From Candidatus Acetothermia bacterium (GTDB lineage: Bacteria; Bipolaricaulota; Bipolaricaulia; Bipolaricaulales; Bipolaricaulaceae), in contig PXEP01000010.1 in the NCBI GenBank assembly GCA_003566155.1, forward strand, positions 1 to 48,345: DNA of 48,345 nucleotides, read 5' to 3'. Below the pieces are notes generated by a model. The model ran no database searches. It was not told the DNA's origin and saw only the letters and a program-made list of their open reading frames with translations. Position numbers and translations under genes: made by a program. Of the stretch, positions 9,355 to 16,621 are shown one piece after another. How positions within the stretch are numbered: position 1 is the first letter of the stretch; every line of letters starts with the position of its first letter.

Positions 9355-10143
9355 CTATCGTTGGCACTCGGGGCAGAACCAGCCACGCCGTCCGCCCAAC
9401 CGCAGCGCCTGTAGGGCCGCGCCACATCGTGGGCAATTGGTAGCCTGCGCCCGGTTGCGAAGCAGGTAACGCTCAGGCATGAGTAACGGGTCGGCATGCG
9501 CCTCAACCGCTGTCTGCAGCACCTCTCGGGACGATCTGTACAGCCGAGCGAGTTCCTCTTCCGTGAGCTCCTGTGCTTTTCTCTTGGGAGAAAGCCTCGC
9601 TTGAAACAGAATCTCGTCCGAATAGATGTTGCCGATGCCGGCAAGTGTGGATTGGTCCATCAGTGCGGACTTCAGCGTTCCCCGGTGCTCGGTGACTCGC
9701 TGGCAGAACACGTCATGGTCCAGCCTCGGATCCATGGCGTCCGGGCCGAGCGCCTTCGAGCGCAGGAAATCCTCCAAGTCCTCAATCCAGCGGATCCTTC
9801 CTAGCTGGCGTTGTGAGACGTATGCCAAGCGGTGCCCGCCTTCCAGACGAAACGAACACCGAGTGTACTCAGGCAGTGACTCGCCCTCCTCGAGGCATTC
9901 CAGGCGCCCGGACATCCCGAAGTGCATGGCCAGCAAATCTCCATTCAACAGGCCGGCGAACAGGTGCTTGCCGTGACGGAGCGCTGAGGAGAAGCGCTGT
10001 CCCGTGAGGCGTTGCTCTAACTCCAGTTCGGTGAGACCTTCGACTACCTTGGTGCTGTTAACCTCCACGCTGGCGATGCGGCGGCTCAAGGCACAGGTCT
10101 CTAGAACACGGCGGTACACTTCGACATCCGGAAGCTCTGGCAT
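9355..10143 (-). CDS. mutM: Formamidopyrimidine-DNA glycosylase (Fpg/MutM family)
   Basis: Base-excision repair glycosylase/AP lyase that removes oxidised purines. The start is fixed by the family: MPELPDVEV, where Pro2 becomes the catalytic N-terminal proline and Glu3 the general acid. GGGGAG directly precedes this ATG, so the 37-codon upstream extension of the frame is not used. HGKHLF (catalytic Lys), the H2TH region GIGNIYSDEILF and a C-terminal four-Cys zinc finger (CPRCG...FCPECQ) are all present. Length is 262 residues (family about 270). DVEVYRR places it among Fpg/Nei-like members; Fpg is the better fit. It is divergent from the feo operon, with its start 70 bases from that promoter. 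Confidence 0.92.
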   Translation of the reverse strand: MPELPDVEVYRRVLETCALSRRIASVEVNSTKVVEGLTELELEQRLTGQRFSSALRHGKHLFAGLLNGDLLAMHFGMSGRLECLEEGESLPEYTRCSFRLEGGHRLAYVSQRQLGRIRWIEDLEDFLRSKALGPDAMDPRLDHDVFCQRVTEHRGTLKSALMDQSTLAGIGNIYSDEILFQARLSPKRKAQELTEEELARLYRSSREVLQTAVEAHADPLLMPERYLLRNRAQATNCPRCGAALQALRLGGRRGWFCPECQR

Positions 10144-10213
10144 CTCCCCACACTTTGGAAGCCATGCGGCCAGTGTGCAACCCCTGCGATGTGAAGCCAG
10201 TATGTGTGGTCGG

Positions 10214-10242
10214 TTGACAGCGGGGAGCGGGCCGGGCACAAT
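10214..10242 (+). promoter_or_regulatory. Sigma70-type promoter of the feo/methyltransferase operon
   Basis: A perfect -35 TTGACA (10214-10219), a 17-base spacer and a -10 CACAAT (10237-10242) place the start of transcription near 10249, about 35 bases before the first small gene. The AT-rich stretch 10241-10266 immediately downstream (AATCAAAATTGACATTCAG) contrasts with its GC-rich surroundings and could be a metal-regulator operator, but it does not match a Fur, DtxR or MntR box I can recognise. Confidence 0.75.
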
Positions 10243-10283
10243 CAAAATTGACATTCAGTATCAAAGAGCGGGGGTACCGACCG

Positions 10284-10430
10284 ATGCAGACAAACGGGAA
10301 CTGTTGCGGGCGAACTAGAAGGTATATGTGGGCGGTTGTCGGGACCCTAGCCGTGGTGATCATCGTGGCCCGGGTACTCGCTGCTGCAGGGCCTACAGCC
10401 TGGGCCAGCCTCACCGGGGGGGTAACTTGA
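10284..10430 (+). CDS. Small single-pass membrane peptide at head of feo operon
   Basis: A 48-residue open frame with an N-terminal polar part containing a Cys-Cys pair (NCCGRTRR) and one hydrophobic helix at about 15-36 (MWAVVGTLAVVIIVARVL). It is the first frame after the promoter, and its TGA overlaps the TTG start of the next gene (TTGA), which suggests translational coupling. It resembles no named family I recognise. Small Cys-containing membrane peptides occur at some feo loci, but there the cysteines follow the helix and here they precede it. It could be an uncharacterised FeoB accessory subunit, or a leader whose translation opens the downstream start. Confidence 0.5.
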   Translation: MQTNGNCCGRTRRYMWAVVGTLAVVIIVARVLAAAGPTAWASLTGGVT

Positions 10431-11050
10431 ACCAAGGGGTACTGGAACGGTCCGCAGGTGGCCCGGGTCCGGTTGCTCGGGTTACTTCTTGCCTGGAGCA
10501 ATGGATTTCAAGCGTGCCCGTCTGTGTATCCGTGTATACTCGAATGTACCGGGGTGTGGTGGACAAGGAGATCGCACTGGCTGGAATAACCAGACGTGAT
10601 CGTGTCCTGAACGTGGGTTGTGGCGCTGCCCCGTTTACCGGGCTGCTCGTTGCCCGCAAGACGGGCGCGCGGGTGTTGTGCGTGGAGCGTGACGATGAGG
10701 TAGCCGCGCACGCTGAACGATCAGTAGCCGGGCAGAGCCTGGGGGGCGCTGTGGAAGTGCTCGTAGGCGATGCCATGGCTGGAGTGCCGGAGTTCGATGT
10801 GGCGGTCGTTGCTCTCCAAGCCACCCCAAAACTCGAAGTGTTGCGCACTCTGGCCAAATGCTCGGGACCGGAGGCGCGGTTGGTGGTCCGTGACTCGGCC
10901 AAGTGGTGCCAGGACATGTATGACCGGCTGCCCCCGGGCCTGACGCCTCGCGCTTCTGTGTATCACCACATGGGCGCGCTGCACAGTTCAGTGCTCTACT
11001 ACAGCAGCGACATCCGCCGGTTCTGTGAGGAGGGAGTTGGCCTTGGGTAG
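10427..11050 (+). CDS. Nicotianamine-synthase-like SAM-dependent methyltransferase fold protein (copy 1)
   Basis: A 207-residue Rossmann-fold protein with SAM motif I at 60-72 (VLNVGCGAAPFTG), an acidic residue ending strand 2 (CVERDD) and an upstream helix VYTRMYRGVVDKEIALAG. The GCGAxPFT loop and the Tyr/Glu-rich helix before it resemble nicotianamine-synthase-like enzymes, which transfer aminobutyrate rather than methyl from SAM; this is a distant match by eye. The start is TTG at 10427 after GGGGGG, overlapping the previous stop. It is a diverged paralogue of the next gene, shorter and without a FeoA domain, and overlaps that gene by 8 bases. A plain methyltransferase is the alternative. 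Confidence 0.65.
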   Translation: MNQGVLERSAGGPGPVARVTSCLEQWISSVPVCVSVYTRMYRGVVDKEIALAGITRRDRVLNVGCGAAPFTGLLVARKTGARVLCVERDDEVAAHAERSVAGQSLGGAVEVLVGDAMAGVPEFDVAVVALQATPKLEVLRTLAKCSGPEARLVVRDSAKWCQDMYDRLPPGLTPRASVYHHMGALHSSVLYYSSDIRRFCEEGVGLG

Positions 11051-11909
11051 GCATAGGCGACGCAGAGGCAGGTGCGCCGCGGCCGATCCTAGGGGATACT
11101 TGGGACAGGTCTTGGGTCGCGGTGCCCTGGCAGTCGAGCGGGCCAACTGCCGGTGGCCAAGGCTTTCCCGCCGGTACGGCAGGATGTTCTACGAGCGGTT
11201 GGTGCAGGAAGAGGTGGAACTGGCCGGAGTCAAGGCCGGCGATCGGGTGTTACACGTAGGTTGTGGGGCATTCCCGTTCACCACTTTGGCGCTTGCTGAG
11301 CGGGGATGTGTGGTGGTGGGGATTGACCGGGACGAGCAGGCAGTGGCAGCCGCGCGCAGAGTTGTCTCCCAGAAGGGGCTCGACGGCCATGTGGAGATCC
11401 GCCACGGAACCGGCGAGTCGGTCGACTGTGCCGATTTCAACGCGGTATGGGTCTCGCTCCATGTAACTCCCCGGGATGAAGTGATCCATAACTGCCTCAC
11501 TTCCCTAAGGCCTAAGGGGAAGCTTGTTCTGAGGAATGTCGCCGGTCCGCTCAAACTTCTGTACAACGCCACTTCGCCTGCCGCGGGTGCGACCCAAGCT
11601 CACGTGCGCACAGCGCGGTCCCAGGCAAGGAGCAATTTGGTGACCATGGTCGCCGAGAAGCTTCCCTCCACCGACAAGCAGCGGGTGGTCCTGAGCGGGC
11701 TTGCGGCGGGCTGCCGTGGCACGATCGCCGCCACCGGCAACGGGCATCCCTTGCTCGAGCCGTTGGGGATCAGACCGGGGAGGCAGATATGCTTGCGATG
11801 CATCCAGAAGCTCGGCGGATCGGTGGTAGCAGACCTTGACGGACGGCGAGTGGCGATCGATCGCCAGCTGGCCGAGCAAATCGTGGTGAATCCCGTTTCC
11901 GGTGACTGA
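11043..11909 (+). CDS. Nicotianamine-synthase-like methyltransferase fused to FeoA domain (copy 2)
   Basis: A 288-residue fusion. Residues 40-170 repeat the architecture of copy 1: RRYGRMFYERLVQEEVELAG, SAM motif VLHVGCGAFPFTT (69-81) and VGIDRDE (Asp95). Residues about 214-283 are a FeoA/SH3-like domain (LSGLAAGCRGTIAA, LLEPLGIRPGRQI, VAIDRQLAEQIVV), the small partner that activates FeoB. The start is TTG 11043, eight bases after AGGAGG; the frame is open upstream to a GTG at 11025 that has no SD. FeoB follows after 5 bases. Fusing a SAM enzyme to FeoA is unusual and links its product or activity to Fe2+ or other metal uptake. Nicotianamine-like metallophore synthesis is an inference. Confidence 0.75.
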   Translation: MGRHRRRRGRCAAADPRGYLGQVLGRGALAVERANCRWPRLSRRYGRMFYERLVQEEVELAGVKAGDRVLHVGCGAFPFTTLALAERGCVVVGIDRDEQAVAAARRVVSQKGLDGHVEIRHGTGESVDCADFNAVWVSLHVTPRDEVIHNCLTSLRPKGKLVLRNVAGPLKLLYNATSPAAGATQAHVRTARSQARSNLVTMVAEKLPSTDKQRVVLSGLAAGCRGTIAATGNGHPLLEPLGIRPGRQICLRCIQKLGGSVVADLDGRRVAIDRQLAEQIVVNPVSGD

Positions 11910-11914
11910 CCGTC

Positions 11915-13636
11915 GTGAGCGCTGAGCGTTCCCGCACTAAGCGTGTGGTGATGATCGGCCCGCCCAATGTGGGCAAGAGCGTGATATTCAACCGCCTCAC
12001 GCGGATGAATGTCGGTGTGGCGAACTACCCCGGAAGCACGGTGGAGTTCTCCGAAGGTGCCCTGCGCCTTGCCGATTCCCCAGTGAAATTGATCGACGCC
12101 CCCGGCATATACACCCTTCAGCCGGCAAGCGAGGCGGAGAGCGTGGCGGTTGCCTTGCTGGAAGACGCCCCGGACTTGGTACTGTGCGTGCTCGACGCGA
12201 CGAACCTGGAAAGCAGTTTGTATCTGCTTCTGCAGCTCATGGGTCTCGGCCTGCCGTTGATGGCGTGCATCAACCGCACGGACCTGGCCGAAGAACGTGG
12301 ATTGGCTGTGGACCATGAGTACCTGGCGCGGCAGCTGGGTGTACCGACAGTGGCTACTCGGGCAGTAACGGGGCAGGGCCTGGAGGAGCTTCGGTCGCGG
12401 TTGAACGGAGCCTTGTCCTCCGAGTTTTCACCCCCGGCAGTGCGGCCTGCCCCCTCGTGGGCGGAAGCCGAGCGCCTGACGCAACAGGCCAGAAGAAGTG
12501 CCGGGCGCAGCGAGGACACCCTGCGAGATAGGTTGGGCGATGCCCTTATCCGACCGTGGCCCGGCCTTCCGGCGGCTGTGTTGATTGTGGTGCTGGTATT
12601 CGGGTTTGTGATCGGCGTGGGAATGGGACTCAGACGGTGGGTGCTCCTTCCTTTCTTCGGGGAACTGATTATCCCTCAACTGGTGAACCTCGTGCAGGCG
12701 CTGCTGGAGCCAGGCCTGGGCCGCGAGGTGCTGGTAGGGGAATACGGGCTTCTGACCAAAGGGATCGAGTGGCCGTTCACGTTGGTCTTTCCCTATGTAC
12801 TGTCGTTTTATGCCGCATTGAGCGTGTTGGAGGACAGCGGGTACATGGCGCGCTTGGGAGCGTTGCTGGACGGATTGCTGAAGCGTATGGGACTATCTGG
12901 CACAGCGGTGATGCCGATTTTCTTGGGGTATGGATGCGGTATCCCAGCCCTGATGGCTACGAGAGCACTGAGCTCGCACAAGCAGCGGCTGACTGTCTGC
13001 GCCATGGTCTGCCTGTCGGTTCCATGCATCTCACAGACGGGCGCTTTCGTGTCTTTGCTCGCCGAGCGTTCGGTGGGGGCGCTGGCCGGGGTGGCGATGG
13101 TGTCGATCTTGGCGATGCTAACCACGGGCGTGTTGGCAAGTAGACTGCTTCCCGGCAGACCCAGTACGACCTTGATGGAGATCCCCGAACTCCTCCTTCC
13201 CCGGGCGGATGTGCTGGGAAAGAAGGTGTGGGCTCGGGCTCGTCACTATTTGGCCGACGGTGTCCCCGCTGTGATGGCAGGGGTGGCGTTTGCCGCGCTG
13301 CTCTATGAGACAGGCGCCATGGAAGCCGTCGGGCGCGCGCTGAGCCCCGTGATAACCCGGTGGTTACTGTTGCCTGAAGAGGCAGCGGTGCCGCTGCTAT
13401 TGGGGGTGTTCCGGCGCGAACTGGCGGTACTACCGCTCATGGATATGGCCCTCTCGCCCTCTCAACTGTTTACCGGTGCCATCGTTGCCTTGTTCTATGT
13501 CCCGTGTATCGCCATGGTGGCGCTGGTGGCGCGAGAATTCCACATCCGATTGGCGATCGTGGTGCTCGTGTTCACTACGGTGTTCGCACTGTTCGTGGGC
13601 GGACTGTTCGCGCGTCTGGGCCCCCTGGTCCTGTAA
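11915..13636 (+). CDS. feoB: Ferrous iron transport protein B (compact FeoB)
   Basis: A GTP-gated inner-membrane divalent-metal transporter of 573 residues. The N-terminal G domain has G1 GPPNVGKS (15-22), a switch I NYPGSTVE, G3 DAPG (61-64; usual DLPG) and G4 NRTD (120-123; usual NKxD). A helical spacer and about eight membrane helices with two Gate regions follow. The first Gate reads GYGCGIPALMATR (339-350) where typical FeoB has GCNVPA; Cys341 is kept but Asn-Val is replaced by Gly-Ile. The second Gate keeps YVPCIA. The GTG start comes 5 bases after the FeoA-fusion stop. The altered gate could change metal preference (for example Mn2+), but iron remains the default inference. Confidence 0.93.
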   Translation: MSAERSRTKRVVMIGPPNVGKSVIFNRLTRMNVGVANYPGSTVEFSEGALRLADSPVKLIDAPGIYTLQPASEAESVAVALLEDAPDLVLCVLDATNLESSLYLLLQLMGLGLPLMACINRTDLAEERGLAVDHEYLARQLGVPTVATRAVTGQGLEELRSRLNGALSSEFSPPAVRPAPSWAEAERLTQQARRSAGRSEDTLRDRLGDALIRPWPGLPAAVLIVVLVFGFVIGVGMGLRRWVLLPFFGELIIPQLVNLVQALLEPGLGREVLVGEYGLLTKGIEWPFTLVFPYVLSFYAALSVLEDSGYMARLGALLDGLLKRMGLSGTAVMPIFLGYGCGIPALMATRALSSHKQRLTVCAMVCLSVPCISQTGAFVSLLAERSVGALAGVAMVSILAMLTTGVLASRLLPGRPSTTLMEIPELLLPRADVLGKKVWARARHYLADGVPAVMAGVAFAALLYETGAMEAVGRALSPVITRWLLLPEEAAVPLLLGVFRRELAVLPLMDMALSPSQLFTGAIVALFYVPCIAMVALVAREFHIRLAIVVLVFTTVFALFVGGLFARLGPLVL

Positions 13637-13658
13637 GCGGGTCCGGCGTAGTACGGGC

Positions 13659-15035
13659 TCAGACGCCCGCCCTGGTCAGCAGCGTAGTAGCCAGCGTGAA
13701 GTAGATGATCAGCCCCGTGATGTCCTTGACGGTGGTGATCAGAGGATCGGAAGCCGCCGCCGGGTCGAACCCCATCCGGTGCAGCAGCCAGGGAAAGCCG
13801 AAGCCGACCAAGGAAGCAATCCCGCAGGTCAGGGTCAGTGCAAGGAACACGACCAACCCGATACGGATGTCCCCCTGCCACAGCGCAGCCACCGCCCCGG
13901 CGGCCACCCCGGTGATTCCCCCCATGGTCAATCCGGAAGCCATCTCCCGCAGAATGTAGCGCACGACCCGTTGAGGCTCGATATGTCCCAAGATGAGCCC
14001 CCGCACGAAGATGGTGGAAGCTTGGGTACCGACGTTCCCTCCCATATCCATTATTACCGGGATGAAGAACGCAAGACCCACCACCGCCTCCAGGGTGGCC
14101 TCGAACCTACCGATCACCATGCCGGCGACCAGTCCTCCCACCAGCACGAACAGAAGCCACGGGAATCTGACCCGAAGGACGTTCAGCAGTGAAGCTTGCA
14201 GCAGCCGTTCGCTCCGCACCATTTCAAGGTCGGAGATGGACAGACCGCCCTTGCGGTAGATATCTTCGGTGGCCTCTTCCTCCACCACATCCAGGATATC
14301 GTCGTGGGTGATGATTCCGACCATACGCCCTTCGGAGTCCACCACAGGCAGTGCGGCGAAATCGTATTCCTCCAGCAGTCTGGCTGCTTCTTCTTGGTCG
14401 GTGTCGGCCTCAACCGAGACCACACTGGTATGCATAAGCTCAGAAACGGGCGTTCGGCCATCGCTGAGCAGAAGATCGCGCAGCGAGGCAACGCCGGACA
14501 GACCTCCCTTGGAGTCGACAACGTAGGCGTAGTTCATGATGCCCGCCTCTTGTCCAACTTTGCGGAAATGCTCCAACACCTGTGACGCGGGCCAGTGGTC
14601 CCGCGCGCGCAGGTACGCCACGTTGGCCAAGGCCCCGGCGGAATCCTCCGGGTAGGAGAGCAGTTCGTGTATCTGGCCTCTAGCCTCACTCGACAGAAGG
14701 TTCAGCAGTATGTCCGCCTGCCGGCGGTGGAGCGACCGTATGAGATCCGATATCGCATCGCTGGGCATCGCGGCGAGGATTTCCTGGGCAATGGATTCGT
14801 CCACACGGCGCAGCAGGTGGTACTGATAATCGTGGTCGAGGTGCTCCAACACCTCCGCAGCGAACGGCCGAGGCAGGGAGGCCAATAGCTGAAGTTGTTC
14901 CTCTTCGAGCAGTTCCTCCAGCATTTCAGCCACATCGAAGGGTTGCAACTCGTGGAGGAGGGGCTCCCTCTCTTCCTTGGAGGTCGCCTGCAAGAAACTA
15001 CGCACAAGCTGGTCGACGTTTCGTCCGTATGTCAT
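13659..15035 (-). CDS. mgtE: Magnesium transporter MgtE
   Basis: A 458-residue Mg2+ channel/transporter with the full MgtE layout: N-terminal superhelical domain (about 10-130), two CBS domains (about 135-255, including ALPVVDSEGRMVGIITHDD), a plug helix and five membrane helices. Family signatures are GGNVGTQASTIFVRG in the pore region and DPLITTVKDITGLIIYF near the C-terminus. ATG 15035 is preceded by AGGAGGG at a 10-base distance; the in-frame ATG at 15065 lacks an SD. It ends 22 bases from convergent feoB. I searched its 5' region for an M-box-like leader and saw none. Confidence 0.95.
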   Translation of the reverse strand: MTYGRNVDQLVRSFLQATSKEEREPLLHELQPFDVAEMLEELLEEEQLQLLASLPRPFAAEVLEHLDHDYQYHLLRRVDESIAQEILAAMPSDAISDLIRSLHRRQADILLNLLSSEARGQIHELLSYPEDSAGALANVAYLRARDHWPASQVLEHFRKVGQEAGIMNYAYVVDSKGGLSGVASLRDLLLSDGRTPVSELMHTSVVSVEADTDQEEAARLLEEYDFAALPVVDSEGRMVGIITHDDILDVVEEEATEDIYRKGGLSISDLEMVRSERLLQASLLNVLRVRFPWLLFVLVGGLVAGMVIGRFEATLEAVVGLAFFIPVIMDMGGNVGTQASTIFVRGLILGHIEPQRVVRYILREMASGLTMGGITGVAAGAVAALWQGDIRIGLVVFLALTLTCGIASLVGFGFPWLLHRMGFDPAAASDPLITTVKDITGLIIYFTLATTLLTRAGV

Positions 15036-15208
15036 AGTCGGTACACCCTCCTGGGCAAGCCTCATTGCAGGGAGAAACTGCCCATCTCAGTCTAGGAAAC
15101 GTGCGGAAAGGTAACACAGGCGAGTGGTTTGCTCAATGCCCTGGTTAGTGTGCTTGTGTGAACATCACATTGAACATGTTCCTCAAGGTCGGGCTGCGCT
15201 GTATTCCC

Positions 15209-15237
15209 TTGCGAACGGAGTTTGGGCGCGTTATCAT
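15209..15237 (+). promoter_or_regulatory. Promoter of DEAD-box helicase gene
   Basis: TTGCGA (15209-15214), a 17-base spacer and TATCAT (15232-15237) predict transcription from about 15244, giving a leader of about 120 bases before the GTG start at 15365. This lies in the 329-base divergent spacer between mgtE and the helicase gene; the rest of that spacer shows no open frame of interest. Confidence 0.6.
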
Positions 15238-15333
15238 AGCTGCGTGCTTACGCCGCAGCGGGTCGCAACCTAGTTTCTTACGCTAGTCCCTGAAGGCATA
15301 AACAAACGAAGCACCCACGAGCTGAGAATGCGA

Positions 15334-15353
15334 CTTGGCTCGTACGAGCCAAG
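15334..15353 (+). promoter_or_regulatory. Perfect 20-bp palindrome abutting the helicase SD site
   Basis: CTTGGCTCGT joins ACGAGCCAAG without a gap. In RNA this folds as an 8-bp stem with a GUAC loop, and the AAG of its 3' arm is the first part of the AAGGAGG SD (15351-15357). Folding would therefore partly hide the SD of the DEAD-box helicase. It could instead be a dimeric repressor operator in DNA. The placement suggests translational or autoregulatory control. Confidence 0.6.
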
Positions 15354-15364
15354 GAGGCAACTCA

Positions 15365-16582
15365 GTGAGTTTTAACGACTTTGGGCTTAATAAGCATATC
15401 ATGTCCGGGATCAACGGTGCCGGTTTCACTCAACCTACCCCTATCCAGCGTGAGGCCATTCCGCTGGTGCTAGGTGGTCGTGACATCATCGGTACTGCCC
15501 AAACAGGCACTGGCAAAACGGCGGCGTTCGTGCTGCCCATTCTCCAACGACTTGGGCCGAACCCGTCGCGCGGGGTGAGGGCGTTGATCCTCGAGCCAAC
15601 CCGTGAGCTTGCCGAGCAGGTCAACGAGTCGATCAGGACCCTTGGCGCCCACACAAGCGTACGCAGTGTGTCTGTGTACGGAGGCGTCAGCAAGGGCCCG
15701 CAGCTTGAAGGGCTGCGGCGAGGAGCTCAGATTGTGGTGGCCTGCCCCGGCAGGCTGCTTGATCACGTGCAGGCGGGCGCGCTTGACCTGTCCGGTGTGG
15801 AGGTTGTGGTGCTCGATGAGGCTGACCGTATGTGTGACATGGGCTTTCTGCCGGACATCCGTCGGATCCTGCAGAAACTCCCCTCAAAACGGCAGACGCT
15901 GTTCTTCTCGGCCACAATGCCCGCTGAGATACGCCGGCTGGCGAGCACGATCCTCACAGAGCCGGCCGAGGTACAAGTCGACCGTATCGCCCCTGCGGAG
16001 ACAGTGAACCATGCACTCTATCCAGTGCCGGAGACCTTGAAAGCCCGATTGCTGACCACGCTGCTACAAGAAGTCGATGTCGAGCGAGCGCTTGTGTTCA
16101 CCCGCACCAAGCACGGAGCGGAGAGACTTGGGAAACAGCTCAGGCGTGAAGGCCACCGCGTAGGTGTGCTGCAGGGCAACATGTCCCAGACCCAGCGCCA
16201 GGCGGCGATGAAGAGGTTCCGTGAGGGAAAGCATCGCGTGCTCGTGGCCACCGACGTTGCCTCACGCGGCCTTGACGTCTCTGGCATCTCCCACGTCATC
16301 AACTACGACATGCCCGACACTGTGGACGCGTACACGCATCGCATCGGCCGCACCGGGCGCGTCGGCCGAACAGGCGAGGCGTTTACGTTCCCCACTACAT
16401 GGAGCGACGGGTCTCTGATTCGGCAAATCGAACAGGCCGTCGGCTCGCCTATCGAACGGAGGCGTCTGCCGGGATTTGATTACGGCGAGTTCAACCCCGA
16501 GCGGCAGTACGCCCATGTCGGCAAATCCCGAAGCGGAAGCTCCCTTCACCGAGGAAGCTCCCGCCGCCGGCGCTTCCGGTAG
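15365..16582 (+). CDS. DEAD-box ATP-dependent RNA helicase (RhlE-like)
   Basis: A 405-residue superfamily 2 RNA helicase that remodels RNA duplexes, probably in ribosome assembly, RNA decay or cold adaptation. Motifs in order: Q motif GFTQPTPIQ, I AQTGTGKT (45-52), Ia PTRELAEQ, II DEAD (151-154), III SAT (182-184), V ATDVASRGLDV, VI HRIGRTGRVG. The C-terminal tail is short and basic (Ser/Arg-rich), as in RhlE rather than DeaD/CsdA with an added RNA-binding domain. The start is GTG 15365, seven bases after AAGGAGG; the in-frame TTG at 15335 lies within the palindrome and is not used. The palindrome at its SD suggests autoregulation. Confidence 0.95.
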   Translation: MSFNDFGLNKHIMSGINGAGFTQPTPIQREAIPLVLGGRDIIGTAQTGTGKTAAFVLPILQRLGPNPSRGVRALILEPTRELAEQVNESIRTLGAHTSVRSVSVYGGVSKGPQLEGLRRGAQIVVACPGRLLDHVQAGALDLSGVEVVVLDEADRMCDMGFLPDIRRILQKLPSKRQTLFFSATMPAEIRRLASTILTEPAEVQVDRIAPAETVNHALYPVPETLKARLLTTLLQEVDVERALVFTRTKHGAERLGKQLRREGHRVGVLQGNMSQTQRQAAMKRFREGKHRVLVATDVASRGLDVSGISHVINYDMPDTVDAYTHRIGRTGRVGRTGEAFTFPTTWSDGSLIRQIEQAVGSPIERRRLPGFDYGEFNPERQYAHVGKSRSGSSLHRGSSRRRRFR

Positions 16583-16621
16583 CGCGCGACGCTGACCGAG
16601 CGAAGTCTTCTCGGCCGTGTA

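Noticed and set aside
15036-15334. Possible Mg2+ (M-box) riboswitch upstream of mgtE
   Set aside because: No M-box-like conserved sequence is visible on the minus strand in this spacer.
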